From contig CM049306.1 in the NCBI GenBank assembly GCA_026874595.1, positions 23,483,019 to 23,547,018 of the forward strand: a stretch of 64,000 bases of DNA. Reading direction: 5' to 3'. The DNA is from Sipunculus nudus (Eukaryota > Annelida > Sipuncula > Golfingiida > Sipunculidae). The position numbers and the translations under genes are program-made. Every line of letters begins with the position of its first letter. The first letter of the stretch is position 1. Below the pieces are notes generated by a model. It was not told the DNA's origin. It did no database searches and saw only the letters and a list, made by a program, of their open reading frames with translations. This document shows, piece after piece, positions 1-12,000 of the stretch.

Positions 1-231
1 GACAGTACGATTAATGATATCACATTGAATACTTATATCTCTCATCCATATTCAATGTTTTATATCTCTCGTTCTCTCTCTCTCTTAATAAATTAAACCA
101 ACTTCAAACATATTTGAAATATTTCTCGTAATTAAAAAGATCTTTCTTTTGTTGCGTAGGTTTCATATATTATAAATTAAAACAAAATGGCATCTCACAT
201 TTCTTCAATGTCTTCTTTTACTTTCTCTTTC

Positions 232-232
<1 letters not shown>

Positions 233-297
<65 letters not shown>
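233..297. repeat. Compound (CTGT)n-(CT)n microsatellite
   Basis: About seven CTGT tetranucleotides pass directly into about 18 CT dinucleotides. The whole run is pyrimidine-rich and likely length-polymorphic. Confidence 0.95.
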
Positions 298-299
<2 letters not shown>

Positions 300-1551
300 C
301 GCTGTCTAATGCTTCTGTTCGTCTGGCCTTATATGTTAGTTTATTTTAGAGGACAACCAGCTAACCAGATATATTGCCAGAATTACTGCCATTAATTCAA
401 ATATTTAAATACCAAATTACCCAATATCTATAGTACACGTCCTTCCCTTGTCATCTGTAGCGGAATCGTGAGCATATTTTAAGAAACAAGAATACGAGGA
501 AAGTCACAAACTCTGTGTTTATAAAGGATATTTATATAATGCTTACTTATACGCCCTGTTGACTCTGGGTACGTTTTTCTGGGAACAGACATTGTTTATG
601 GGTTATGCGCCTTGTTCATGCAGTAATTTAATATTACTAAAGTGCGTTGTCAAAATTGACTGAACATAGCGTTCAAGTGTAAAGTTATTCACATAAACCA
701 TGTAAAAGCATTGTCCAAGAACTATGTAAAATATTGACAAATGGTTTAAGGGTGAAAAGTATGCTGTAGATGGAATTTGAAGCAGTTACATCAGCAGGGG
801 TCGTAATACTTCGAAATTTTCACCTTTATAACGGAAAGGCATGCATAAATACAGGTTTGTCATTCCGCAGAAAAAGTTGCCTTTCCGCTAAAGGTGCATC
901 GTACCATCATATCAAACTTCCAGTCACACTTCGCTCAGTATTAACCTGAGTCTGTCATCTTACAAGCCATCCTACATGCACACTAACATGCAAAAAGAAC
1001 TGAATTCTTTCAATAGTAACACTTTTTTATCAGAACACGATTGTGCAGTGAAAAAAACCCAGGAAAATATAGGAGATGATGGCCTAAATACCATATTGTA
1101 AAAAAATTATAGACTATTTCGGTTTTTATTAGTAAAATCTAGGAAATACAGGGTTGTTGGAATACCACCTGTAAAAATATTTAGTTTTGTGTTATGTTTG
1201 TTACTACTTATCAGCTACATATATGAAGAAAATATCTAGGTGTTCAACTTTCCAACGGGTTGGTAAAAAAAGGAAAAATGTCTTTTCGCCCACGTGTTTG
1301 ACTGTCTGAGACAGGCGGAAAGGCGTTTTTCGACCCTTCATCAGGGTATATATTCAATGTCAAACCAGTGAGTTCCCTTGTATTCATTTTACGTCACACC
1401 GTAAGGTAGCGAGTGTATACATTGTACATTGTTTTAGCCAGTTCACTCTGGTTTTTATATGTATACTATAACTTGGCTGACTGATAAATTCATGCTGAGC
1501 GAATTGGAATTGCATATACCCAAGTATGTCAGTGTGAACACGATTTTGCAG

Positions 1552-1578
1552 CTCTCTCTCTCTCTCTCTCGCTCTCTC
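1552..1578. repeat. (CT)n microsatellite
   Basis: A near-perfect CT dinucleotide run with one CG interruption. Confidence 0.9.
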
Positions 1579-1685
1579 ATTACTCTTAATTGAATAACTT
1601 GTACAAGCTTGATTCCAAAGACTTTTTAAAATATCTGAAGGGGTGTTTGTTAAACTTCCATGAAGTGCCTCAAAACATATATCTA

Positions 1686-1687
<2 letters not shown>

Positions 1688-1762
<75 letters not shown>
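1688..1762. repeat. (TA)n microsatellite
   Basis: An uninterrupted alternating AT run of about 75 bp. It generates spurious Tyr-Ile open frames on both strands. It is one of at least a dozen such arrays in the window. Confidence 0.97.
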
Positions 1763-1765
<3 letters not shown>

Positions 1766-4638
1766 CATTGGTGAGCTGTTTCAATATGAATCATAAACTG
1801 AGTCCGCACAATAAAATGCAAGCTCGGCGAAGGATGAATGTAGCTATAGCCTCGGGGGTGACCCTGTCCTGAACAAACAAACCCAATTTTCTTCAGGTGA
1901 ACTCGGGATAAGATCTGTGAGCCACTGTGGGCAGTCTTTGTCAATAAGTGGGCACGAATACCCAATCATACAAAATCCGTTCTCACCCGTTGGTAGCTAC
2001 ACTTAGTATATGAGGACACGACATTCATAACACTTGCAGATGACACGGAAACTCTCCAAACTATAATAACATCTCTCAATTAGGTGAAAGAATCTAACGA
2101 TCTGAATAGAGGTTTGTTTAGGACAAATCACGCGGGTAATGACGTCACAAAAGTTCGTAAAAAATTCGCTTGAGTACGGTAATCGTTTGTACAGTTACAT
2201 AGTTTTATGACTGAGGGACTGAGGAATTTATCATGAGTCGGTGAAACGTTTTCGGGAACAGTAAAACCATTCATGTACAGCAGGCGTTAAATCGGGTGGG
2301 GTTTTAGGACGTGAATGCGTGGGAGGAATGACTTTCATGTGGGGATGAGGAACATATATGAGTAAGCATTCTCTTACATGACGCCAGATGATTCACAGAT
2401 ATGACGAGGTTGGGAAGATAATCAAAAGGGTAGGAATTTGTGATTGTATATACAAGTATGTTTATTTGTTTATGCTGTAAATCTGTGGGTAAAAGTGCAG
2501 TACAGACCTGCCTAAAACTGGCTTCCTTACTGATGGTGTGTCATTATTTTTCTCGCTCCCACATGAAGCTTACTTAATGATATAAACAACGTGCTCACAT
2601 TTTTATCAGATGCACATAAAAATAAGACAATATAAAACTATATTTAAAGGAAAAATTAAGCAAGAATAATGGCAGGTAGTGGCAGGTCACTTATACTGCA
2701 CTTTTACCAATATAAGCAGCGTCACCGCATACCTTTGATTGGAAACTGATGTGTGTATATACGTTCATCTTCGCGTGATGTATGTATTTGTTAGGTAGGG
2801 TGTGGGAGTATTCAGAGTTTATCCTTTGACATACATCAAATATGAGCTCAGTTATGTTTGAAAAACCCGCTCGCTGTAAAATTCTGAGACATGCCTTTGG
2901 AGCTGCCTGATTTACAAGTTATTCCTTGAACCCGACCGTCTGCGGTTACCGTAAATATATGTAAACTAAATGACAGACAAAAATTAACAAACAGACACAT
3001 CATTTAACACAATTTTTTAAAATTCAGAACTGAACTCAAATTTCCTTTAAATTGAAAACAGTAGTGGTTATGTTTGTAAATTGTAATAAGTGAACCCCAG
3101 CCTTTGTCAAATATTTCTAACTATTTTAGGAAGAACAGTGGACGTTAAGGTCAGTCAGGTTTTAGATACGTATATATATATATATACTATTGTTGTACTC
3201 ATCCATTTACAAAAACGTCTTTATTTTAATAACATCAACATCGCCTTATGACTATATGTTTTATTTATTAAATTAAGAGACCCACGCTTATGATTGGTGA
3301 TTATAATTGAGGGTCGTGTCTGTCTGTCTGTCCCGTCTTTATATTTAATCTCTCGAATATATCTGAGATGCCTATAGGTATGGCGCCAAATATGACCATT
3401 ATAACAGGCATGGGCCACATGAAAACCTTGTTTTTTGTTGGACTGTATAGCCATATAGAGCATTATATACCGGTGCTACCGATTATTTCAGCCGGCAAAA
3501 ATCGTCCAGAAAAATCAGTAGACAAAAGTTTATAAATGTCATATTTTACCGTGGAGTGGTCTAGTTTTCTGTATTTGTAAAAATTTGTTAACAGGGGCGG
3601 ATTAAATGTGTTTGTGTAGGGGAATAGAATATTATACGATTAAAACCGTATTATTCCCTACGTCAGCATGCGAGAGTTACGCATCAAGTCTATTGGCACT
3701 CCAATCAATTTTTATCTATGTGAGATACTCTGTGTGTCCGGTTAAGCTGTCAGTTTCACATCTGTAACTCGTAAGTCTCGTCATCTCGCATTGCTTGGTC
3801 AAACGGGAAGATAATTTCTAGCAAATATATTTATAACTCTTTTTATGCCAGGGAAGTCCTATATTCAGCGCTGCATGGGCAGCATTTGATACATATTCAG
3901 TAACAGGGTTGTTAGTATCTTGAAATTAGGCCCCGTTTGTTAGCGCCATTTCAGCCTTCTGATATTAGAGAGTCTACGTGGTGAAGTGCATGCACAGGGC
4001 TTAGTATAGTGTCTAGTACTGTAGTGTAGTGTAGTTGCTTAGTCTTCTCGCTTTCAGCTGCAGCCGTCATCTAGGTCACCTGACCAAAAAGAAGGCCGAG
4101 TGCGTAAGTCCTTCCTGGTGGTACATAGCTTCTGCTAAGTCAAGACTCTTGCAGTGCCTCTCAATGGCTCACCACGGAAACTTGGTATCCAGCGGACCCA
4201 GACTAAACTGTGAGGGATCTCGGAGTAGGTGGAGCCCCAGAGGTGCAGTGTGCAGACCCAATGACATGTGGACATACCTGGCACTCACTAGTCAACCCCC
4301 CCATTGCCTTGTGGGGAAAGCCTTTGGCAAAGGCTAGGGATGAGGTAACCCCGACAGAAACCTCGAGTGCTGAAGACGGAGACGCAAGGCCACACGGCGC
4401 ACTCTAATAAACCATGGTGCCACGCATTTTCAGCCTTATGACACCTGGAGTTGGTAATAGATGAAATGGTGCTCGCCCTGTGGGGATCCACCATGCAGGT
4501 GCAGTGCCGGGCTCCGTGCCTCGAAGGAGCCCACCCTCAGCGACTGGAGGTCCCTCAATTACGTCTTGTAGAGTCAGGGGACGAAGAGGTAGAGTTACTG
4601 ACCAAACAACATCAAATACTGATGACAGTGTCGAGCCC

Positions 4639-5290
4639 AGCCTCAACATCATGCATTGGAATGCAGTTGGGGGGTCTCGAACAAGAAAATGGAACTGGAA
4701 CTTTTCCTGCATGAGAAAAGCATAAACTCCTGCTGTATACAAGAGACGCACCTACAGGAGGGTATGCCTTTCGAGGTAAGAGGGTATCAAACATTTAGGA
4801 GTGACCGCCAAAGTAGGTAAAAAGGGAGGGGTAATGACACTAGTGAGAAACACCATCAACGCCATAGAAACGAAGACCTTCATGGATGGGGCAGAGTACA
4901 TCCAAAACAAGATATTCACAAACAACATCCCACTCATGATGATCAACTACTACTCCCCCAGTGACAAGAATCTCTCCTTAGATACCATCAAAGTCCAGGA
5001 CACACGGTTCCTCATCACTGGACACTTTCACAGCCAGTCCCAGAGCTGGGGATACAACACAATGGACAAGAGAGGAGAAGATATAGAGTCATGGCAAGAC
5101 GAGAACCATCTGATACAATGACCCCAAGGACCAACCCACCTTCTATTCAAGACGCTGGCATACAACACCCACCCCACACTTGGCACTCTGCACAGAAGAC
5201 CTGCATAAGCATCTTACTAGAACAGTTGGACCACAACTTTGGGGAAGTGACCACCGCCCTGTCCTCCTGACTATATCGGGTGAGGCAATA
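4639..5290 (+). pseudogene. Endonuclease domain remnant (APE-type)
   Basis: In the live family this domain nicks the target DNA to prime reverse transcription. It starts at a motif reading LNIMHWNA. After a frameshift in a G run near 4670 it continues through CCIQETHLQEG, which carries the catalytic Glu. A further frameshift near 4815 leads to a block containing INYYSPSD and GHFHSQSQSWGY. The last block ends in GSDHRPVLL (near 5240-5270), the hallmark SDH motif. The usual GDFN-type catalytic motif reads GHFH here, so two active-site residues are lost in addition to the frameshifts. A stop lies near 5118. The domain cannot be functional as it stands. Confidence 0.85.
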
Positions 5291-5299
5291 CACAGTACG

Positions 5300-6830
5300 C
5301 CACAAAACGAGGTGAAATTACAAAAAAAGCAATTGGAATACCTTCAAAATAAGGACAAATGAGCTAACAAAAGGACTAGCAGTTGAAGGAAGAAACATAA
5401 CATTCTCTAAGACCTCAATGTCAGCATCACCAAAGCAGCCAAAGAAACCATCCCTCGAGGAGTCCGTAAAAACTACTCTTCATATTGGAGACAGGAGCTA
5501 AAATCTACACCTGAAAATCTCACAAGAGCTAGGAAAGAGGCTGAAAACAACTCCAGTAAAAATAACAACATCAAATTACAACAGAGCAAGGCCAAATACC
5601 TCAAGACCAAACTAGGGTGTATAAGAATGAGCTGGTGGAAAAAGACAGCCAGTCTTAACATGGAGAAAGACACCACCAAGCTGTGGAAATTGACCAGGTC
5701 CCTGAATGACCAAGACACTGGAGGACAGCGGATCGCCTTGGAGGAAGACAACAAAACAGTGACAGGAAGAGATGTCGCAAATGCTTTTGCCAAGACCTAC
5801 GCAGAGAAAAGAAACATCAGCGTGTCAAGCGCACTGCAAAAAGAAGCCAGGAAGGAGATAAAAGATTGAATAAGGAATAAGCGCATCAGCGAGGAATTGC
5901 AGAAAGACGTTACCATGGGAGAACTGAGGAAAGCCATCAAATGCTAAAGAAGAAGAAATCTCCAGGTCCAGACAACATCAGTCATCAGCGAGTCATCAAC
6001 CAGCGGGTGCAATGGTTTTTCGAGAAGGAAGTTATCATTTGCAGAGAGCAAGGTGCATCCAGAAGATACAGGAGCACTGACTATCAGACGACATTTCTGG
6101 GGCAGATGATAGAGGATGCATTCCAACGTAAGTAAGTTGTACTGGCAGCATTCATAGATTTGCAGAAAGCATTTGACAAAGTATGGAAGGATGGACTACT
6201 CGTCAAACTACTCCGCAGTGACATCCAAGGGAACATGTACCACTGGATCAAGTCCTACCTGCACAACCGCAGAGCACGAGTCACCGTAGAGGGGCACAGT
6301 GGACAGAAAGTTTTGCTACGAGAGGGAGTACCACAAGGGGGAGTCCTTTCACCTTCCCTGTTCATCCTCTTCATGAACGATCTCATCCCAGAACTACCCA
6401 AAGGAGTACAAGCTTCCCTCTATGCTGATGACCTTGCTCTTTGGTGCACAGAAGAGTATGTAACAACAGCCACATACAGAACGCAGCTAGCCCTAGACAG
6501 CCTCACCAACTGGACAGACAACTGGTGCATCACCATCAACAAGGAAAAATCAAGTGCCACACTCTTCACAATCTCAAACAAAGCAAAGGCCAGTAAGCTG
6601 ACCCTTGTAGATGATAAACTAAAGTATAAAGACCAACAGACATACTAAGGAATAACCTTTGACAAAAGACAGACAGGAAACAACACGTTCAGAATGCAGA
6701 GGCAAAGGCCAGAAGAAAACTGAACATCACCTTTGACAAAAGACAGACAGGAAACAACACGTTCAGAATGCAGAGGCAAAGGCCAGAAGAAAACTGAACA
6801 TCAAGAAACATCGTGCATCCCCCCCACTGA
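5300..6830 (+). pseudogene. Reverse transcriptase domain remnant
   Basis: In live relatives this copies the element RNA at the nicked target. From 5627 a linker block contains LNMEKDTTKLWKLTRSLND. It is followed by KKKKSPGPDNIS near 5944-5980, the usual RT entry motif. The expected fingers region after this is mostly missing: only about 20 residues separate it from YRSTDYQTTFLGQ, so an internal deletion is inferred. From 6160 the palm is well kept, with LQKAFDKVW, VPQGGVLSPSLF and the catalytic SLYADDLALW at about 6415-6445. A stop at 6646 truncates the frame, and a 74-bp tandem duplication follows. Confidence 0.9.
6656..6803 (+). repeat. Perfect 74-bp tandem duplication in the retrotransposon
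   Basis: Bases 6656-6729 are repeated without a mismatch at 6730-6803. The unit starts with CCTTTGACAAAAG and ends with CTGAACATCA. Because 74 is not a multiple of 3, it shifts the frame downstream of the RT domain. The absence of mismatches suggests it is much younger than the element's other lesions, or a local assembly artefact. Confidence 0.97.
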
Positions 6831-7062
6831 GTAAGAGAAAAGAATGCAAAGCATTGGTTAACTTGATGAAAGTACGGTCATCCAAGGATCAACCAATGAA
6901 AAAGAGGGTAAAAGAACTAAACCCAGGTAAGCTAAAACGATCCAGCTTTGTTAGAGAAGCAAGGGTGCTACAGAGGAAGTTCCAGACCAGGCTCCCTGCA
7001 CAGGCTGAAACTCTGACCTCCAACATGACATCACCATCAAAAGAAGAAGCAACACCTTAGCC

Positions 7063-7476
7063 ATGATGGATGAGAGATACCCCAAGGAAGCATGGTTACG
7101 GGTCTACACAGATGGTTCAGCAACAGACGCTATGCTGAAAGGTGGTGCAGGGATGTACTTTGAGTACCCAGATGGTCACTGGCAGACAGAGGCAATATCA
7201 ACTGGCCTACTCTGTTCAAACTACAGAGCTGAGGTGGAAGCTCTAGTCCATGCTGCAAACATGCTCAGCCAAGATCTCTGCCAAGATACACAACTGGTAT
7301 TTTTAACAGACGCACTCTCAGTCTTTCAGGCAGTAAAAACCGGAAAAGACCAAAGGCTCCATGAAGCACTACACAAAATCAAGTGCTCAAGAATGGTACT
7401 GCATTGGATCCCCTCACACTGTGGAATACAGGGAAACGAGGAAGCTGACAGGATGGCAAAGCCTGGTGCATCTTAA
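7063..7476 (+). pseudogene. RNase H domain of the retrotransposon
   Basis: A 137-residue open segment carries a complete set of RNase HI signatures: VYTDGSATD (first Asp), NYRAEVEAL (Glu), FLTDALSVFQ (second Asp), and WIPSHCGIQGNEEADRMAK (His and final Asp). In the family it removes the RNA strand after reverse transcription. This is the best preserved part of the element and its catalytic residues all look intact. It is cut off from the RT frame by stops and the upstream duplication, so I class it as pseudogenic although locally open. Confidence 0.92.
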
Positions 7477-7835
7477 GACCAAGAGGAGAACGCTGTTAGC
7501 TATGAAGAGATGAAGACCATCATCAAAGCAGTGCACAGACCTCCAAAGATGCAGGACAGCTACCATCAACTGTCAAGACAAGAGCAAGTGACTATCTTCC
7601 GCCTTAGGACAGGACACACCAGGCTGAATCAACACATGTACAGACGCTTCCGCTTAGAATCATCTCCCCTCTGTCTCAGGCTGTTGAACATGTACTACAG
7701 GACTTCAGGGACCACCAGATACTAAGGGAAGAGATCTGGCCAACACCAAGCACGACCCGGGAGAAGCTGTACGGCCCAGTGGTAGAACTTCGGAAGACCA
7801 CACATTTCATCAGAATAGCCAAACTCCGAGTGTGA
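7477..7835 (+). pseudogene. C-terminal region of the retrotransposon ORF
   Basis: After a stop at 7474, a frame from 7510 carries FRLRTGHTRLNQHMYRRF. This is the post-RNase H segment common in RNase H-bearing elements, normally followed by a Cys-rich finger. Here the segment SSPLCLR shifts frame directly into a tail with VEHVLQDFRDH and RIAKLRV before a stop near 7834. The expected second Cys of the finger is absent, so a small deletion is likely. The 3' end of the element is placed here only approximately. Confidence 0.65.
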
Positions 7836-8461
7836 CGGCGATCGACACTGATATAAGCAAGATCAATCGTTAGCTTTTTAGAATACTTTCTTACAACATC
7901 TACCATTTGCGAGAAATATTATGTTTTAACTCAGCATATTGATGAGTCCATATTCATGTTTGTTGAATTTCTGACCACATGATTTTCAGCATAGTTCACA
8001 GGGGTTATTGGACGAGAGCCAACTTGCACGCGAGACAGGAAATGACTCTTTACCATAGAGACGGATTTTCAGTTTGGTTTGTGAGTTCACATGTATTCCT
8101 TTGTGCCAAGTCATAACTCGAAGTCTAATTTTAAGATTATTGACAGTTCACCACGATATCAATTCAATAGGATGGATGACCGTTGAAGTACGTTTTCCTG
8201 TCAAGCGAAAAAATCCGAGGTTTCGTGGTATTGCTTATATCATGGTAAATTTAAATCAATGTGTGGCCGGTATAAGATAATCTCTGTATTTCACAGTCTC
8301 GTCATATCTTGCCCCATGTGAAATGAAACGAGAATGCTATTGTCTGTTTTACAGCTGTCTGCGGGGTAAGGCTCACGACGACGTTTGTTCCCATGATTCA
8401 CTCCCCTTACTTAAATGTGAAAAGATAAATACTTCATTTATGACAATATTGTCTTCATTTT

Positions 8462-8495
8462 ATAATAATAATAATATTAATAATAATAATAATAA

Positions 8496-8526
<31 letters not shown>

Positions 8527-8545
8527 AAGAAGAAAAAGATTATTT

Positions 8546-8594
<49 letters not shown>

Positions 8595-8661
8595 CATCAT
8601 ACCAGTAATAACAACAACAGCAAGAAGAAGACCAGCAGCAGCAGCAACAATAATAATAATA

Positions 8662-8718
<57 letters not shown>

Positions 8719-8720
8719 TA
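8462..8720. repeat. Compound trinucleotide repeat (TAA/AAG/TTA/CAR/TAA)
   Basis: Successive blocks are (TAA)n 8462-8497, (AAG)n 8498-8538, (ATT)n 8549-8596, a mixed CAA/AAG/CAG block 8611-8650, and (TAA/TGA)n to 8720. The TAA blocks on both sides are complementary to the central ATT block, so the locus can fold into alternative hairpins. Open frames here give only homopolymeric Asn/Lys/Ile runs and are not coding. Confidence 0.95.
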
Positions 8721-9019
8721 ATGCATTTTGGATGGGCCTATCATACAAATCTTTTCAGATGCTGCTATAGTGGCGACACCTATCGAGAAGTTATGGTACT
8801 AAACTGAGCACAAGCAACACAAACGCATGCACTTCGTATATATTGAAAATAAGTTTGGGACATGCTTTTGTGTTTTACAGTAATCGGAAATAACGATTCC
8901 ATAGTTGCACGAATTGCATGTAAGCTAAAGAACAGAGTTGCCCGTAATACCAGCGAGTGGCCCTGACCCACGTCCGGGATAAAGAAATTGCAATAATCTA
9001 AGTGGCAAAGGATCCTTTA

Positions 9020-9023
<4 letters not shown>

Positions 9024-9090
<67 letters not shown>

Positions 9091-9092
9091 TG
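9024..9092. repeat. (TA)n microsatellite
   Basis: About 69 bp of alternating TA with one TG interruption near 9072. Confidence 0.95.
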
Positions 9093-12000
9093 AACGGACC
9101 TTCTGGTGTTTTCCTGTCATAGCTATGCAAGCACAGACAAAGACAATATTTTTATTAGTTAATATGCTGGGATTTATTTCTCAAGGTTGACTCTTCTTTC
9201 ACCAGGGGGCAGCATTAACAGACTTTGCAGACCACTTGGCTAAACTTTTATTAAATTCATTGAAGATTTGATTATTTATAGAGCTTTGGTTAAGACGACA
9301 GCCTGTGGTTTCATTTTTCATTAAAATTACATAGTACTAAAAATTAATTTAACAAAGCAATGCTTGTCGAAGACTCGGTCCTCAGAAAAAAGTTTGCATG
9401 ATATGTTTTGTTTACTTCAACGATTTTTGTTTGAAATTAACAAAATATCTTTAAATATCAGCATAATTGCAAAATTAACCTTGGTTGCTTTGGGACCGGG
9501 TCATATTAAACAGGAAGATAAAACCGTCACATTGCATTCAAGCATTTCTGTATTCTACCGATCAAAATCTTTCGGATAAAAATGATAGCAATAGCCCTTC
9601 TATTTGTCGCCAAAGGTTATGCATGGGGTCTGACTGCTGGACTCTTTTGATTAAGTATTTTGTTAGTCGGCTTCTGGCGAATATAAATGAATAAATATTA
9701 AAAAAAAAAAATAAACAAAGCTAAGCCGACAGTCGTTGAGATTTTTCACGATCGGCGCCTTACCAGGATGAGCGCTAAGGAAGACATTGCCCACTGCCGT
9801 GTTTAACTCAAACACGAGTGCGCCTTTCCAGGGATACACTTATGACCCAGCAAAGTAAATGAATGCTCACCCAGGGCTTCCATGCACGGTGTGCGGAGGT
9901 TGGCTAATGGAAATGTATTCATGTGTTAAGGCCCTGTGATGTAGTCCGAAATGGAATTCTAAATGTATACATAATATTTAGTAGTTTAACCAGCATTAAA
10001 AATTGGAGGCTTTTACCTGCACCAAAAATTCTTTAAAAATGTAAAATATCATAGCTCATTCTAGCCCAGGTGAACTATAAGAACCTTAAGCTAATGGCTG
10101 GGCAGCATTCTCATTCTTTACGAAATTAACAAAGGCCAAACTTATTGATGAGATATTTATAGGATTCATATATTTAACATATTAAAATCTATCGGACCTC
10201 TCGTTCATAGAAGGCCGGTTGATCAATGTTGTTATTAAGGTGTGCAAGATAAATTAAAAAAAAAAAAAAAAATTGTCACCAAATATAGCCTTTTGACCAA
10301 AATATCTCATATACAGTGGAGGCTGTCAAGCCTAAAGTATTGATTTTTAAAAACATCATTCAGATGTATTAAGATTTGTTTTTCTATATGATTTTAATCC
10401 GGAAAGATGAATTATTCACAATATTTAAACGTTTGAGACATTTGTATGTAATTTATGACAATGTTGTTTGTTTTAAGACGCACAGTTCTTGTCAGAATGG
10501 CCATATATGGCAGTTTTCCGTAAGGCAAGTAAAAAATTGCTTTAAATTGTAAAATATATGAACAAACAACAACAAATACATTATCCATTTATGGTTAGTC
10601 TAACGGAAGAATTTCTGAGGATTTCAAACATTTTAGTATAATTTGGTAGTTTGACAACACTAGAACCTGAAACCTTAAACCTGAGATCGAGTGTGCTTTT
10701 ATATTAATCTTACCTTTCTGAGATAAATTGAGTATAAACAAATGAAAGACAAAGACATCGGTAAGACTTCATAAAATTTATTTAAGAATAACAAGAAATA
10801 GATAAGAAATTTATAAAAACAATAATACGAGAAGATTAAATGGAATGAAAAAGCACCATTTTCCCCGACACAGGAGATATGGTCCAATCGATTTTCTTCT
10901 ACACCAGAAGTAGAAAAGGGAATGAAAGTCTCGTCTCGTGGGTACGTGATAGCGTGAGAACTGACATTTAAACACTGGTCACAGCAATGAAAGTCAACAA
11001 TATCAACATTAACAACAGTTTCCACATGTTAGTTGCCAAAGTATTGTAATTTAAATTTCATTTCGAACTTTGAGTGACAAAATATTCTGAACAAGAACGT
11101 TAATAAGCAATTGGTAAGCCTTGTAAAATATTTGCTTAGGTGATACCGGTTCTACCGGAAGTGCTTTCATGAAGACTTTCATGCCTTCTTTAAAAATATT
11201 CAACGAGACTCTCACTCGTCTTTGTAAGTATTCATGACGAAGAAAAAATCACGAACAACAAACACTGATAAATTAGAAAATATACACGTATTTTATATAC
11301 AATATGGTGATACCCCTCTTGCCGACAGTGTGATCTTGCCTTCTAGTAATCAACTAAGCGTGCACGTTCATTAACTTGCGCTCAAGTGCACAATCGTCCA
11401 CGAGCAGTGAACAATTATACACAGGTAAATACAGAAAAATCAGTCGTACACTTTTATACCAGCTAAAGAATTTCGTGCATAAAGTGGCAGTAAAGCTTGG
11501 CAATAATAAAATAACTAATGATAAAAAAGACAAATATGTATGTGCACATTGGATAAACAAAGATAACAAACGTGTTGAGCAAGTATGTGGGTCAGCGCAA
11601 GTAAGAGCCTGAGGATTAAGTCTCATGTTTTAACAAGCTTTTCCACCATTATTTTCAGTATACACACTATACCAAGCTAATACAACCACCCATTCGACCA
11701 GAAAATTTCTCTATTCAGTATAAAGGTTGCATTATGCAACTGTCGCCATTGCACGGCCGGTATTATACTTATTCTAGAACATTCCTGCTAAACTCATCCT
11801 ATTCAGCCTCGAAAAGGCATGATTTGACATGTATCGCAGGGAGTAGGTACAGAACCAGACACGTTCGAACCACAGACTTGGGACATTCATACTTTGTCAC
11901 CAAAATTCAAATCCTGAAACTGCAATCAGTGATTGAATGAGACCCTTTGTGAGGAGTGTACGCTCGAACCAAATAATCTGATCGTCACAGCCCTGCCTTA

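Larger units (their letters stand above)
1..4034. other. Gene-free AT-rich region with simple repeats
   Basis: I see no convincing coding exon here. Open frames are short and mostly run through (TA)n or (CT)n tracts. The contents are the microsatellites listed separately and one end (near 3594) that looks like the CAGGGGCGGAT terminus of the MITE-like family seen elsewhere in the window. A distant exon or regulatory element cannot be excluded. Confidence 0.6.
4035..7835 (+). mobile_element. Decayed non-LTR retrotransposon (I/Nimb-like)
   Basis: This 3.8 kb plus-strand element has the order AP-like endonuclease, reverse transcriptase, RNase H, then a short C-terminal region. That order with an RNase H domain is typical of I-superfamily elements (I, Nimb, Ingi), so the assignment is by architecture. 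Base composition is more balanced and A/C-rich than the AT-rich flanks. It is dead: frameshifts in the endonuclease, in-frame stops, a deletion in the RT fingers, a 74-bp tandem duplication, and a frameshift in the C-terminal region. The limits are approximate. I found no target-site duplication, and the first ~600 bp (4035-4638) may be 5' UTR or an ORF1 remnant without recognisable motifs. Confidence 0.88.

Noticed and set aside
1590-1965. ORFs on both strands through (TA)n
   Set aside because: Tyr-Ile runs come from the dinucleotide array, and the flanking residues show no conserved pattern. The same applies near 9.0, 14.3, 16.3, 35.0, 57.0 and 62.6 kb.
8323-8748. ORFs rich in Asn, Lys, Ile or Tyr
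   Set aside because: Produced by the compound triplet repeat.
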